From: an uncultured Desulfobacterales bacterium
GTDB taxonomy: Bacteria > Desulfobacterota > Desulfobacteria > Desulfobacterales > JAFDCJ01
NCBI GenBank assembly: GCA_945787595.1
Contig: CALZJV010000136.1
Span: forward strand, 1 to 14,689
Length of the DNA stretch: 14,689 bases
Reading direction: 5' to 3'
Shown piece after piece: positions 7,084-14,103 of the stretch (its first letter is position 1; each line of letters opens with the position of its first letter). The notes below the pieces were generated by a model. The model did no database searches, was not told where the DNA came from, and saw only the letters and a program-made list of their open reading frames with translations. The position numbers and the translations under genes are program-made.

Positions 7084-7147
7084 TTTGTTGTACCCTTTCA
7101 GAATGTGTTGATAGATTTCTTTTAACCAGCTGTAATTTAATATAATT

Positions 7148-7190
7148 ATTCCTATTAATTTGCTATATGTATCTTAGCAAATTTAGGAAT
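7148..7190 (-). promoter_or_regulatory. Long AT-rich inverted repeat upstream of the GAPDH gene (possible operator)
   Basis: A perfect 9-base inverted repeat, AATTTGCTA / TAGCAAATT (7157-7165 and 7175-7183), is separated by nine bases and extended by outer ATTCCT / AGGAAT arms with a two-base bulge, so each arm is about 16 bases. It sits 65-107 bases upstream of the GAPDH start on the minus strand, in AT-rich DNA that likely contains the promoter. The half-site spacing would suit a dimeric regulator; a transcript hairpin is the alternative. Confidence 0.5.
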
Positions 7191-7276
7191 ACTCATATTC
7201 AAAATGAATAGATGGAGCGAGGCGACACCTTAATTTTAGGCAATTTAAACTTTAGCTCATTTTAGTTCATTTTTTG

Positions 7277-10200
7277 TCAGGTCTCTTTTACCTTAATCAA
7301 TCCTTTAAAGACCGAACCTTCCTGGCCGTCAATGCTGATATGATCGCCGGATTTTACGATTACCTGGTTAAAGGTGCACTCTTTACCCCATTCATCACAT
7401 CTAAGGTCTCCGCATCCCACCACACAGGTCTTGCCGAGCCGGTGCGCCACCACGGCGGCATGGGATGTCAATCCACCGCGGGCCGTCAGCAATCCGTCGG
7501 CGGCATGAATTTCGCGAATATCATCCGGCACGGTATCGGCCCGCGCCAGGATCAAATCGGTATCGGGTTCAAGAAGCCGCCATTTATCAATCTCTTTAAG
7601 ACTAAAAACCAGCCGTCCGCTCATAGCACCGCCGCTCACCCCGATTCCATGGCCTAAATAATCGGCTTTGCTCTGTTCCGCGAAGTCAAAGGTCATCACT
7701 TTCTTGCGCTCCCGGATGGCCATGTTACGGGTCTGCAGCAGATATAAATCTTCAATGCTGGGTCCTTCAAAGGTAAATTCCATTTCCTGGGGGCTCCAGT
7801 TTTTATTGTCGATCAATTCATGAGCCCAATCTTTTAACGCTTTGTAGATCTCCGGGAAATGGGTTTCAAGGGTAATGTCGGTTTCCCGCATTTCAATTTC
7901 CTGCTGAAAAATCGAAATGGGATTTGTGTTGACCAATCCGGCAACGACATCCTCGCCCTGATTTCCAATCGTAAAGTCTCCCCACAGCTTTAAGGTATCT
8001 CCCGACCATCTGGGGTTGTGGGTAAAAATCACCCCGGAACCGGAGTTGCGCGAAATATTACCATACACCATGGCCTGCACGGTAACGGCGGTCCCCCAGT
8101 CGTCTGAAATCCCCATTATTTTGCGGTAGGTTTTGGCTTTGGGGGATTCCCAGGAATCCAGAACCGTCTTTATCGCCAGGTAGAGCTGTTCGTAAGGTGT
8201 CTCTAATACTTCAATCCCCGATGACCTGATCAGTTCCCTGTATGTCAAAGCGACCTTTTTCATCTGTTGGCCGCTAAATCCTCTTTTGTAGGAAATGCCC
8301 AGCTTTTTTTTCCAGTCCCTAATGACCGCATCGAAATCATCGCGCTGCAATCCGAAAGCCATGCCATAACATTGTAAATACCTGCGATAGTTGTCCCAAG
8401 CGAACCAGGCGTTGCCGGTTTTTAAAGCAATACCCTCAGCGATTTCCTTGTTATTCCCGACATCCAAAAGCGTATCCATCATGCCGGGTTGGGAAATTGC
8501 TGATCCGCTCCGTATAGATAAAAGCAGCGGATTGCGAGGGTCGCCGAAGGTTTTTCCGGTTGTTTTTTCCAATGCGGACATATTGCGTACGACCTGGTCC
8601 CTGAAATTTTCCGTGGCCGGGGGATAGCTGTCGATAATCTCCCGGCAGCGAAAGACTTCGGTGGTAATGATAAACCCGGGCGGAACGGGATAGCCGTAGC
8701 TATTCAGCTGAACCATATTGACGCCCTTGTTACCTAACTGGATGATACCGATGACACGGTTGCGGGCGGAATCAATCGGAGTCATCGCATTTTTAGGATC
8801 ATAGCGCAGCAATTTATGCAGCTTGTCGGCCGGCAACTTATAGGATTGCTGGAAAAGGGTGGTCAGAATTCTGCTTAAAAACAAATCCAGCTGCTGAAGC
8901 CCCAGAGAGAGTGCGATCTGCTCGCGAAAAAATATTTCAGAGACCCGATGCTGCAGTTTTTCTCGATCTTCCAGATTTTTTTCGGGCAGAAATTTTGGCA
9001 GAATGCGGTCAAGAGAAATTTGAGATAAAATTCGGTTCAGGTTCCCGCCGTGAATATTATGGAAATAGTCATGGATAATGTTCTTCACCGCCTGGGTGAA
9101 GCCTTTAAAGATATCCAGATACTGGGTTTGAGTGAACCCCCTGACCTCCAGGGAATGCGCTAGAAATTCCAGCTGGCGTTCAAATTCAACGGATGCGATT
9201 CCATCCAGTTTCAAGGCTTTGTCAAGCAGTCTTAACAGGCTGTAGATTTGGTAAAAGGTGGCTTTTGTAATCAAACTGAGATCGATATCCCGGATTAGTT
9301 CCTCGAACAATACATTGACCAGGGTCTCAAAACGAAACATAAGCCCCAGACAATCAAATTTCATTTCATGGTAACTTCCATACATGGAGGGGATATCAAT
9401 CGTGATATGCCTCTTTTTATAAATATTTTCTTTGATTTCATAGGATTGTTCGGACAAGATGACCTTTTTCAGCTTTTCCATATAATCCAGCAGCATGAAC
9501 TGCTTCCTGGTTAAATCAGGCTCGGCTAAAGCCTGTTCCGCGCGGCTAAAGTCCGGCAGAGCTTCGGTTCTTAGCTGTGCGATATACCCGCCAAGCTCGA
9601 TGTAATCGAAGCTGTATTTTTGATGAAGCAATTTATAGAGGGCAATGACCAGCTCTACACGCTGCCGATCGACATCGGGAACATCCGGAACCTCTTCAAC
9701 CAGGCTTTTTATTTCTTCTTCAGAAAGGTTCAGTAAATCACCCCGAATGCGGATGCCCTGTTCCATAAAATGAGAGAAGACCTTGTTTACGCCGTCAATA
9801 AATTGTCCACGGGTATCAATTTCATTGTAGATCGACGATGGGACATACGGTTCCAGACAGGTTTTGTCCCGGGTCTCCCAAAAGCGCAGGATTGCCTGCA
9901 TAAAAGGAACGATTCGGTTGCTGCTTTCAACGTGACTTTGTTTTCGTAAAAAATGGATGAGTTTGTCCCTGCGATGGGTGACCTCATCAATATTGGTGGA
10001 TATATCCCTTAACTTTCCCTCGGCGCCGATATCATTAAAAAATGCCGGAAAGAGCCTTGTGAGCTGTTTGGCAAGATTATATACCGGGCCGATACGGCTG
10101 TTTAAAAAGCGGGTGATGTCACGGGGGAAAATATCGATGTCTTTGATGAAAACACCACACAGAGAGAGGTGAATAATCAGGCCCGAGAGAAGACGGGTGG

Positions 10201-11458
10201 ACCACTTCGGGTTGACTTCTATCAGCTCAAGCCAGGTTCTGATGTTCAGGATATGGGCGCTGTTAACCTTGATTTTTCTATCATCGTCCACCCCTTGGAG
10301 CATGGGCGTCTGGAAACCCAGATCAATAACGGAGTCGATAAAAAAATTAACAAGATCGATTTCGTCGGTATTATATACGCCTTTTCCCATGTTCAGTACA
10401 CAATTCAAAGCAGTGGCCTGGTACATTCGGGATTGCTTTTTTAAAATGGTAAAGGTCTTGCGGATCAGCGACTGGATATTGTGGAAATTTTCATTCTCGA
10501 TGATCCAGGTAAGGGTCTGGTTAATATCCCGCAAAGTTTCCTCATAGATGAGAGATAACCCATCAAGGTTCATTATACGAAACAGAAAAATTAATTTAAA
10601 ATGGTGGCTCAGACCTTTTTTATCTTTTATTTGAAGAAACTGACGGGGGAGTTGTCTATAGGCTTCCACAATCTGTCCGAAACCGGGAAGTTCGAGCAGA
10701 CCAGTTAAAACCGCTTCAGACTCCATGCGTTCATCCCGGATTTTCCATTCCAGCTGATTGCGCAAGTCTTTCAGCCGGTGATGGGATATGGATATGAAAA
10801 ATTCATCGAAGTGGTAGTTTGGATCGATTTCAAAAGCCTCTTTTTCAAACCAGTTTTGAGGATCGGCCTCATTGAGCCAGTAATCGTAGGTATGGTCTAA
10901 ATATTTAATCAGCAAGAGATTAAGAGCTGTAAAATCGGTGCAGGACTTCGGAGAACTCTTTAAATAAGTCTCCGCCAGTCTATTGATTGAATAATAGCTC
11001 CTCACAAAAAGGGAAAATAAGTCATCGGGGAAACTGCGGATCCGGTTAAAGGTTTCATCAATAACTTCTTGAAATTTGGTGAAATTCGCATCTGATTCTT
11101 TAATGGTTTTCTGCATGAACAGCAATATGTTATCAACGGACTCCCCTTTCACTTCCGCATCGTTGCAAGATTCAGCGGCATTGATAAAAATCTCAATCAG
11201 CAGTTTTGCCGCTTGCGGTCCTCTGGGATGGCTTTTAAGAAGGTGAAAATATTCCAATGAATATTTCCGTGCTTCTGCGACAATGAACTTCCAATTTTTA
11301 TAAGGATGAGAAAGCTCTTCCAAAAAGGTATTCAAGCCCTCCATCAAGCCGTAATATTTAGACATTACTTCCTGGAGAACGGAATACTTCGCATCGATTA
11401 CAACGTCAACGTGGTAATCAGCCAGGTTGACCTCAAGGGCTTCGGATTTTAGTGTCAA
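7277..11458 (-). CDS. Large dikinase-like protein: unknown helical N-terminus plus PPDK-type ATP-grasp and phosphohistidine domains, no PEP/pyruvate barrel
   Basis: The 1393-residue product ends with pyruvate phosphate dikinase modules. The ATP-binding domain begins near residue 905 (LGNKGVNMVQL...GYPVPPGF), with RSGSAISQPGMMDT near 982, then GSGVIFTHNP, GEDVVAGLV and LLQTRNM. The swivelling phosphohistidine domain follows from about 1280, with ARGGLTSHAAVVAH carrying His1333 and then CVVGCGDL. The protein stops about 60 residues later, so the C-terminal TIM barrel that binds PEP/pyruvate in PPDK is absent. Residues 1-900 are mostly helical and unrecognised and may carry the phosphate-accepting substrate site; in related dikinases (glucan water dikinase, rifampin phosphotransferase) the acceptor site also differs from PPDK. 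The best start is TTG 11458, with AGGAGA ten bases upstream; ATG 11365 (AGGA upstream) is an alternative. GAPDH is the next gene downstream. It is likely annotated simply as a PEP/pyruvate-binding-domain protein; its reaction is unknown. Confidence 0.88.
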   Translation of the reverse strand: MTLKSEALEVNLADYHVDVVIDAKYSVLQEVMSKYYGLMEGLNTFLEELSHPYKNWKFIVAEARKYSLEYFHLLKSHPRGPQAAKLLIEIFINAAESCNDAEVKGESVDNILLFMQKTIKESDANFTKFQEVIDETFNRIRSFPDDLFSLFVRSYYSINRLAETYLKSSPKSCTDFTALNLLLIKYLDHTYDYWLNEADPQNWFEKEAFEIDPNYHFDEFFISISHHRLKDLRNQLEWKIRDERMESEAVLTGLLELPGFGQIVEAYRQLPRQFLQIKDKKGLSHHFKLIFLFRIMNLDGLSLIYEETLRDINQTLTWIIENENFHNIQSLIRKTFTILKKQSRMYQATALNCVLNMGKGVYNTDEIDLVNFFIDSVIDLGFQTPMLQGVDDDRKIKVNSAHILNIRTWLELIEVNPKWSTRLLSGLIIHLSLCGVFIKDIDIFPRDITRFLNSRIGPVYNLAKQLTRLFPAFFNDIGAEGKLRDISTNIDEVTHRRDKLIHFLRKQSHVESSNRIVPFMQAILRFWETRDKTCLEPYVPSSIYNEIDTRGQFIDGVNKVFSHFMEQGIRIRGDLLNLSEEEIKSLVEEVPDVPDVDRQRVELVIALYKLLHQKYSFDYIELGGYIAQLRTEALPDFSRAEQALAEPDLTRKQFMLLDYMEKLKKVILSEQSYEIKENIYKKRHITIDIPSMYGSYHEMKFDCLGLMFRFETLVNVLFEELIRDIDLSLITKATFYQIYSLLRLLDKALKLDGIASVEFERQLEFLAHSLEVRGFTQTQYLDIFKGFTQAVKNIIHDYFHNIHGGNLNRILSQISLDRILPKFLPEKNLEDREKLQHRVSEIFFREQIALSLGLQQLDLFLSRILTTLFQQSYKLPADKLHKLLRYDPKNAMTPIDSARNRVIGIIQLGNKGVNMVQLNSYGYPVPPGFIITTEVFRCREIIDSYPPATENFRDQVVRNMSALEKTTGKTFGDPRNPLLLSIRSGSAISQPGMMDTLLDVGNNKEIAEGIALKTGNAWFAWDNYRRYLQCYGMAFGLQRDDFDAVIRDWKKKLGISYKRGFSGQQMKKVALTYRELIRSSGIEVLETPYEQLYLAIKTVLDSWESPKAKTYRKIMGISDDWGTAVTVQAMVYGNISRNSGSGVIFTHNPRWSGDTLKLWGDFTIGNQGEDVVAGLVNTNPISIFQQEIEMRETDITLETHFPEIYKALKDWAHELIDNKNWSPQEMEFTFEGPSIEDLYLLQTRNMAIRERKKVMTFDFAEQSKADYLGHGIGVSGGAMSGRLVFSLKEIDKWRLLEPDTDLILARADTVPDDIREIHAADGLLTARGGLTSHAAVVAHRLGKTCVVGCGDLRCDEWGKECTFNQVIVKSGDHISIDGQEGSVFKGLIKVKET

Positions 11459-11487
11459 AAGAGATATCTCCTGAATAGGTCGGGGAA

Positions 11488-11493
11488 ATTATA
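11488..11493 (-). promoter_or_regulatory. Candidate -10 box for the dikinase-like gene
   Basis: A perfect TATAAT on the minus strand lies 30 bases upstream of the TTG start codon. No good -35 hexamer is found at 16-18 bases; that position falls at the edge of the heptad array, so the promoter may be weak, activator-dependent or fortuitous. Confidence 0.35.
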
Positions 11494-11513
11494 TCGGTTA
11501 GACCAAGGTTAAG

Positions 11514-11541
11514 CGGTTCAGGGTTCAACGTTTCGGGTTGA
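11514..11541 (+). repeat. Degenerate heptad array (GGTTCAG type), locus 3 left
   Basis: Four units in phase: CGGTTCA, GGGTTCA, ACGTTTC, GGGTTGA. The same theme occurs after rsmA (4985-5002). It faces the complementary array at 11665-11700. Confidence 0.55.
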
Positions 11542-11664
11542 AAAACTCCCAACCAGCTATTATCAAAGGGATTTTGTCTTCATCGCTGTTATAAAGCATT
11601 CTCACCCAATGAGTGATTTCGGGTATTACGGATCTTGATCAATATAGTTAGCAGTTTCCAACAG

Positions 11665-11700
11665 TTGTAACCTTTGAACCCTGAACCTAGAACCGATCAG
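11665..11700 (-). repeat. Degenerate heptad array (TGAACCC type), locus 3 right
   Basis: Units TTGTAAC (plus one base), TTTGAAC, CCTGAAC, CTAGAAC, CGATCAG. Its reverse complement contains GGTTCAGGGTTCA, also present in the left array, so the two form an inverted pair about 120 bases apart. Confidence 0.55.
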
Positions 11701-11900
11701 TCTAGGTTAAATAGTCATCACCCCACTGTTATATGTCAAGAATATCAAAGCTGATGCCGGTTTTCAAGGCAGATATTAGGGAAGGGGGTACAGGGTAATG
11801 TCAAAGTAAATTCTAAACCAGTTGCATTTGAAGGTTTTATAGTTTGATTTGCCACGGATATTTAAACAACTAAGGCGTTGAATTATTCTGCAGCAACACC

Positions 11901-12515
11901 TTAACGCCCCAGCGCCATCAATCGGTACACCACCATTCCAGCAAGCCATGCTATATCTTCCGGCGAAAGGATTTGACCGATGGTGCTGTCAAATAGTATG
12001 TTGGCCTCCGCCGGGAATTCCTCGTCACCTGTCCATAGAATCAACTGTAGAGGCACTGCCGGCAGCACCTTGAATTCAAAGGCCGCATCTCCGCTTTCAA
12101 TTTCCTTCGCATGTAATTTCCCGGCGGCCCCGGAGAAACCGGATAAATTTTGGCCGAATACCTTCTTTAAAGGCTCAACAGCCCGTTTTATAAATGCGCC
12201 GAAGTAAAATGCGCCTCCGGGGATCTCGCGGTAAGATAGCCAGTGGCCGGTTGCATCCGGTATCTCGGTTGCCGACATGTAATGCAAGATTAAGACCTGT
12301 TCCTGAAGAGGTATCTCTTTTTCCCGATCGGTTGGATCTTCAAACTCAAATCGAGGATAATCAACCCGATAAATCCGGTCGAGAAAAGGGATGCGAAAGG
12401 TATCTGCATCCGGTGACTCGAAGCCGGAGCGTTTTAAGATCGTCTCGAAAGGCTCCTGGGACAGTGTTTCGACGGCAAGATTTCTGGCGTTGATATAGTC
12501 GTCAATGCGGGGCAT
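11901..12515 (-). CDS. DUF3786 domain-containing protein
   Basis: The 204-residue product fits the DUF3786 family, for which no enzymatic function is established; from memory, members recur in anaerobes that carry CO dehydrogenase/acetyl-CoA synthase genes. The most recognisable part is C-terminal: PAVPLQLILW, GDEEF (163-167), ILFDSTIGQILSPEDIAWL. An earlier YMSATEIPDATGHWLSYREI segment (about 79-98) and a GGAFYFGAF turn are also typical. No signal peptide or membrane helix is seen, so it is probably cytoplasmic. Its location just downstream of acsE suggests a helper role in corrinoid protein or acetyl-CoA synthase maturation or activation, which is inference. The start codon lies only five bases from the heptad array at 12521, and the ribosome binding site is poor, so the repeat forms its leader. 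Confidence 0.8.
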   Translation of the reverse strand: MPRIDDYINARNLAVETLSQEPFETILKRSGFESPDADTFRIPFLDRIYRVDYPRFEFEDPTDREKEIPLQEQVLILHYMSATEIPDATGHWLSYREIPGGAFYFGAFIKRAVEPLKKVFGQNLSGFSGAAGKLHAKEIESGDAAFEFKVLPAVPLQLILWTGDEEFPAEANILFDSTIGQILSPEDIAWLAGMVVYRLMALGR

Positions 12516-12520
12516 ATTTT

Positions 12521-12632
12521 GTGTTCCGTGTTGCGAGTTTCGGGTTGTGGGTTACGGGTTTCGGCTTATGGGTTGCGGGTTGCGGGTTGCGGGTTTCGGG
12601 TTGCGGGTTTCGGGCTATGGGTTACGGATTGC
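12521..12632 (+). repeat. Heptad array GGGTTGC, 16 units in strict phase, locus 4 left
   Basis: Sixteen consecutive 7-base units without a single insertion or deletion: GTGTTCC, GTGTTGC, GAGTTTC, GGGTTGT, GGGTTAC, GGGTTTC, GGCTTAT, three GGGTTGC, GGGTTTC, GGGTTGC, GGGTTTC, GGGCTAT, GGGTTAC, GGATTGC. The first five bases (GGGTT) are largely fixed and variation is concentrated in the last two. Confidence 0.9.
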
Positions 12633-12660
12633 CGTGCTTGTATTTTGCTGATAACGATAG

Positions 12661-12694
12661 AAAAAGCCCTGCTCCAAAGGAGAAGGGCTTTTTT
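12661..12694. terminator. Bidirectional intrinsic terminator
   Basis: AAAAAGCCCTGCTCC, loop AAA, GGAGAAGGGCTTTTTT: a GC-rich stem with one internal mismatch, preceded by an A run and followed by a T run, so it can work on both strands. Flanking TTTTGCT (12643-12649) and AGCAAAA (12698-12704) can lengthen the stem. It lies midway between the two heptad arrays and should separate acsE from the DUF3786 gene. Confidence 0.8.
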
Positions 12695-12753
12695 GTGAGC
12701 AAAACTTCTAACATTGGTAGTCTGTTTCATTTGCTCGGAGATAGTGTCATCAC

Positions 12754-12858
12754 CTAAACCCGCTACTCGCAACACGCATCACGCAACCCGCACCGCAAAA
12801 CACGTAACCCGCAGCCCGCAACGCGCATCTCACTACCCGTAACGCGCAGCCCACAACC
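12754..12858 (-). repeat. Heptad array CGCAACC, 15 units in strict phase, locus 4 right
   Basis: Fifteen consecutive 7-base units: CTAAACC, CGCTACT, CGCAACA, CGCATCA, CGCAACC, CGCACCG, CAAAACA, CGTAACC, CGCAGCC, CGCAACG, CGCATCT, CACTACC, CGTAACG, CGCAGCC, CACAACC. The consensus is the complement of GGGTTGC, so the two arrays form an inverted pair able to fold into a long, imperfect stem. Confidence 0.9.
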
Positions 12859-12864
12859 CCAAGT

Positions 12865-13755
12865 TTATAGCACCAGCCATGAATCGGAATACAGCGATCT
12901 GCCAAGGATAACATTCACAGTCTTAACGTAATCCTGCATCTCTTTGGATAGTGAACTCAACTCCGGAGCATTTCCGTCCATGGTGCTATAAATCAGATCG
13001 ACGACATCCTGGCGCTGTCCCTTGGCGATCGCTATGAGTTGGTCATCAAGAGGATCGGCTATCACAGAATGCATGCTGTATCTTTGGAGCATTACCATGT
13101 AGGTCTGGTTGAGAATGGGGCGCAGGTTATCCGGCGGTCCGTTGGAAATATTGGAAAGTCCGCAGGTACTTTTTGCCCCCGGAGAAATCTCCGGCAGCAT
13201 TTCCATAAACGCCATCAGGCTCATAAGCTGTGGCTGTTGAATGTTGACCGGCGTAACGATGCCGTCTACCCAGATCTTTTCATTGGGAATTCCGGCTTCA
13301 TTGGCAAAATACAGAAGCTCGACGCACAGCGCCGCACGCTCATTCTCGTCTCGCGGCAAACCTTCCGGGCCCCACATCAAAGCGATAAAATCGGCATTAT
13401 GTTCCACGGCGAGCGGAACCATGGGTTCATAGCGCTCCGGGCGCACCATGATGGAATTGATCAGCGGGGGTTGGGCCGTATCCTTGTAAACTTTGAGTGC
13501 CGCCGCGATGGCATCGATATTGGACGTGTCCAATGCCAGCGGAACGTCATCGACAACTTCCTGAACTGTCTGAACCACCCACGGCATGAGTTCATGACCA
13601 TCTTTTTTGGCGGGTCCGAGGTTGATGTCGATGTAATCCATTCCTTTTTCCCGCTGAAAAAGAGCTTCCTCCTGGATCGGCTTGGGATCGCGCTGCTTAT
13701 ACGCTGCGCCGATCTTTTTGGATATCACGTTTAAACTTTCACCTATTAGTAACAT
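12865..13755 (-). CDS. acsE: Methyltetrahydrofolate:corrinoid iron-sulfur protein methyltransferase AcsE
   Basis: The 296-residue cytoplasmic enzyme moves the methyl group of 5-methyltetrahydrofolate to the cobalamin cobalt of the corrinoid iron-sulfur protein, a step of the Wood-Ljungdahl pathway. It is a pterin-binding TIM barrel: MLLIGESLN at the start, DINLGPA (43-49), LALDTSN, which matches the family's LDSTN pterin-binding stretch, PLAVEH, and GLSNISN, whose first Asn corresponds to the residue assisting pterin N5 protonation in the Moorella enzyme. It is about 30 residues longer than the Moorella protein. The start at 13755 is chosen for GGGAGGT seven bases upstream; the frame is open farther upstream with a weak TTG. 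acsC lies upstream on the same strand, separated by a repeat-filled gap of about 390 bases, and DUF3786 follows beyond a terminator. Confidence 0.95.
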   Translation of the reverse strand: MLLIGESLNVISKKIGAAYKQRDPKPIQEEALFQREKGMDYIDINLGPAKKDGHELMPWVVQTVQEVVDDVPLALDTSNIDAIAAALKVYKDTAQPPLINSIMVRPERYEPMVPLAVEHNADFIALMWGPEGLPRDENERAALCVELLYFANEAGIPNEKIWVDGIVTPVNIQQPQLMSLMAFMEMLPEISPGAKSTCGLSNISNGPPDNLRPILNQTYMVMLQRYSMHSVIADPLDDQLIAIAKGQRQDVVDLIYSTMDGNAPELSSLSKEMQDYVKTVNVILGRSLYSDSWLVL

Positions 13756-13840
13756 ACAACAACCTCCCTGTTCATTAATTTGCAATTTTAAAATATTTCA
13801 GTCACAAAGACTCCATGTACTGATAGTATGGTTTCTTCAA

Positions 13841-13875
13841 ATGATTGAATATTGTCGAATGAAGATTGAATATTT
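13841..13875 (+). repeat. Heptad array (GATTGAATATTG type), locus 5 left
   Basis: Five units in phase: ATGATTG, AATATTG, TCGAATG, AAGATTG, AATATTT. It is complementary in theme to the array at 14104-14138, and is the outer arm of a nested inverted structure. Confidence 0.65.
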
Positions 13876-13886
13876 AAGGTACGCCT

Positions 13887-13922
13887 CTCTCCGAGCTGTA
13901 GGCTCTACGAGCCGGAAGCCGG
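13887..13922 (+). repeat. 36-base hairpin element, copy C (left arm of pair 2)
   Basis: Matches copy A at 2725-2760 at 33 of 36 positions, although the two are over 11 kb apart and beside unrelated genes. Like the others it is an imperfect palindrome (CTCCGAG...CTACGAGCCGG). Confidence 0.75.
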
Positions 13923-14052
13923 CGTATCAATTATAAAAACCATCAACAAATCTCTCACGGAGGTCGCAGGGTATCGTCTAATGCAAAAGAAATTTTATCG
14001 CAGCGAACTGCACGGAAATAAACCCTAATAGAGATTAAATTGACGGAGCGAA

Positions 14053-14094
14053 GCCTCCGGCTCGTAGGGGTTGTAGCGCCTACGCCTCGGAGAG
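14053..14094 (-). repeat. Hairpin element, copy D (right arm of pair 2) with internal insertion
   Basis: GCCTCCGGCTCGTAG and CCTACGCCTCGGAGAG match copy B (3181-3212), with about ten extra bases (GGGTTGTAGCG) at the middle of the hairpin. Inverted relative to copy C, it closes a 208-base unit (13887-14094). Confidence 0.7.
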
Positions 14095-14103
14095 CGACAT
14101 CCA

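Larger units (their letters stand above)
11459..11900. other. Long spacer between the DUF3786 gene and the dikinase-like gene
   Basis: About 440 bases with no credible gene. It contains the leader and probable -10 box of the dikinase-like gene (11459-11493), facing GGTTCAG-type heptad arrays (11514-11541 and 11665-11700) with about 120 bases of featureless DNA between, and then about 200 bases (11701-11900) in which I see nothing beyond AT-rich sequence. Confidence 0.5.
12516..12864. other. acsE to DUF3786 spacer built almost wholly of heptad arrays and a terminator
   Basis: About 350 bases with no credible gene. From left to right: array 12521-12632, a 121-base centre with a terminator hairpin (12661-12694), and the facing array 12754-12858, which ends six bases before the acsE stop codon. 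Plus- and minus-strand frames across it are low-complexity artefacts of the repeat. Confidence 0.7.

Noticed and set aside
7203..7230. GGAGCGAGGCGACA-like stretch as a fifth hairpin element
   Set aside because: Shares only a few bases (GGAGCGA, GCGACA) with the flanks of copy D at 14045-14098; too short to call a copy.
12521..12757. Plus-strand open frame of 78 residues rich in G, L, W and V across the left heptad array
   Set aside because: Its composition is just the GGGTTGC units read in rotating frames; no ribosome binding site or family resemblance. The matching minus-strand frame is also an artefact.
12754..12858. CRISPR array or telomere-like repeat
   Set aside because: Units are 7 bases with no spacers, and no cas genes are present; resemblance to telomeric GGGTTA repeats is only superficial, with paired inverted arms inside a gene cluster.
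13039..13734. 231-residue plus-strand frame opposite acsE
   Set aside because: Antisense shadow of acsE, whose family assignment and ribosome binding site are strong.
13923..14032. Short plus-strand open stretch in the core of locus 5 ending MQKKFYRSELHGNKP
   Set aside because: It vaguely resembles N-termini of FkbM-type methyltransferases, but it is about 15 residues from its ATG, has no downstream domain, and similarity at this length is meaningless.
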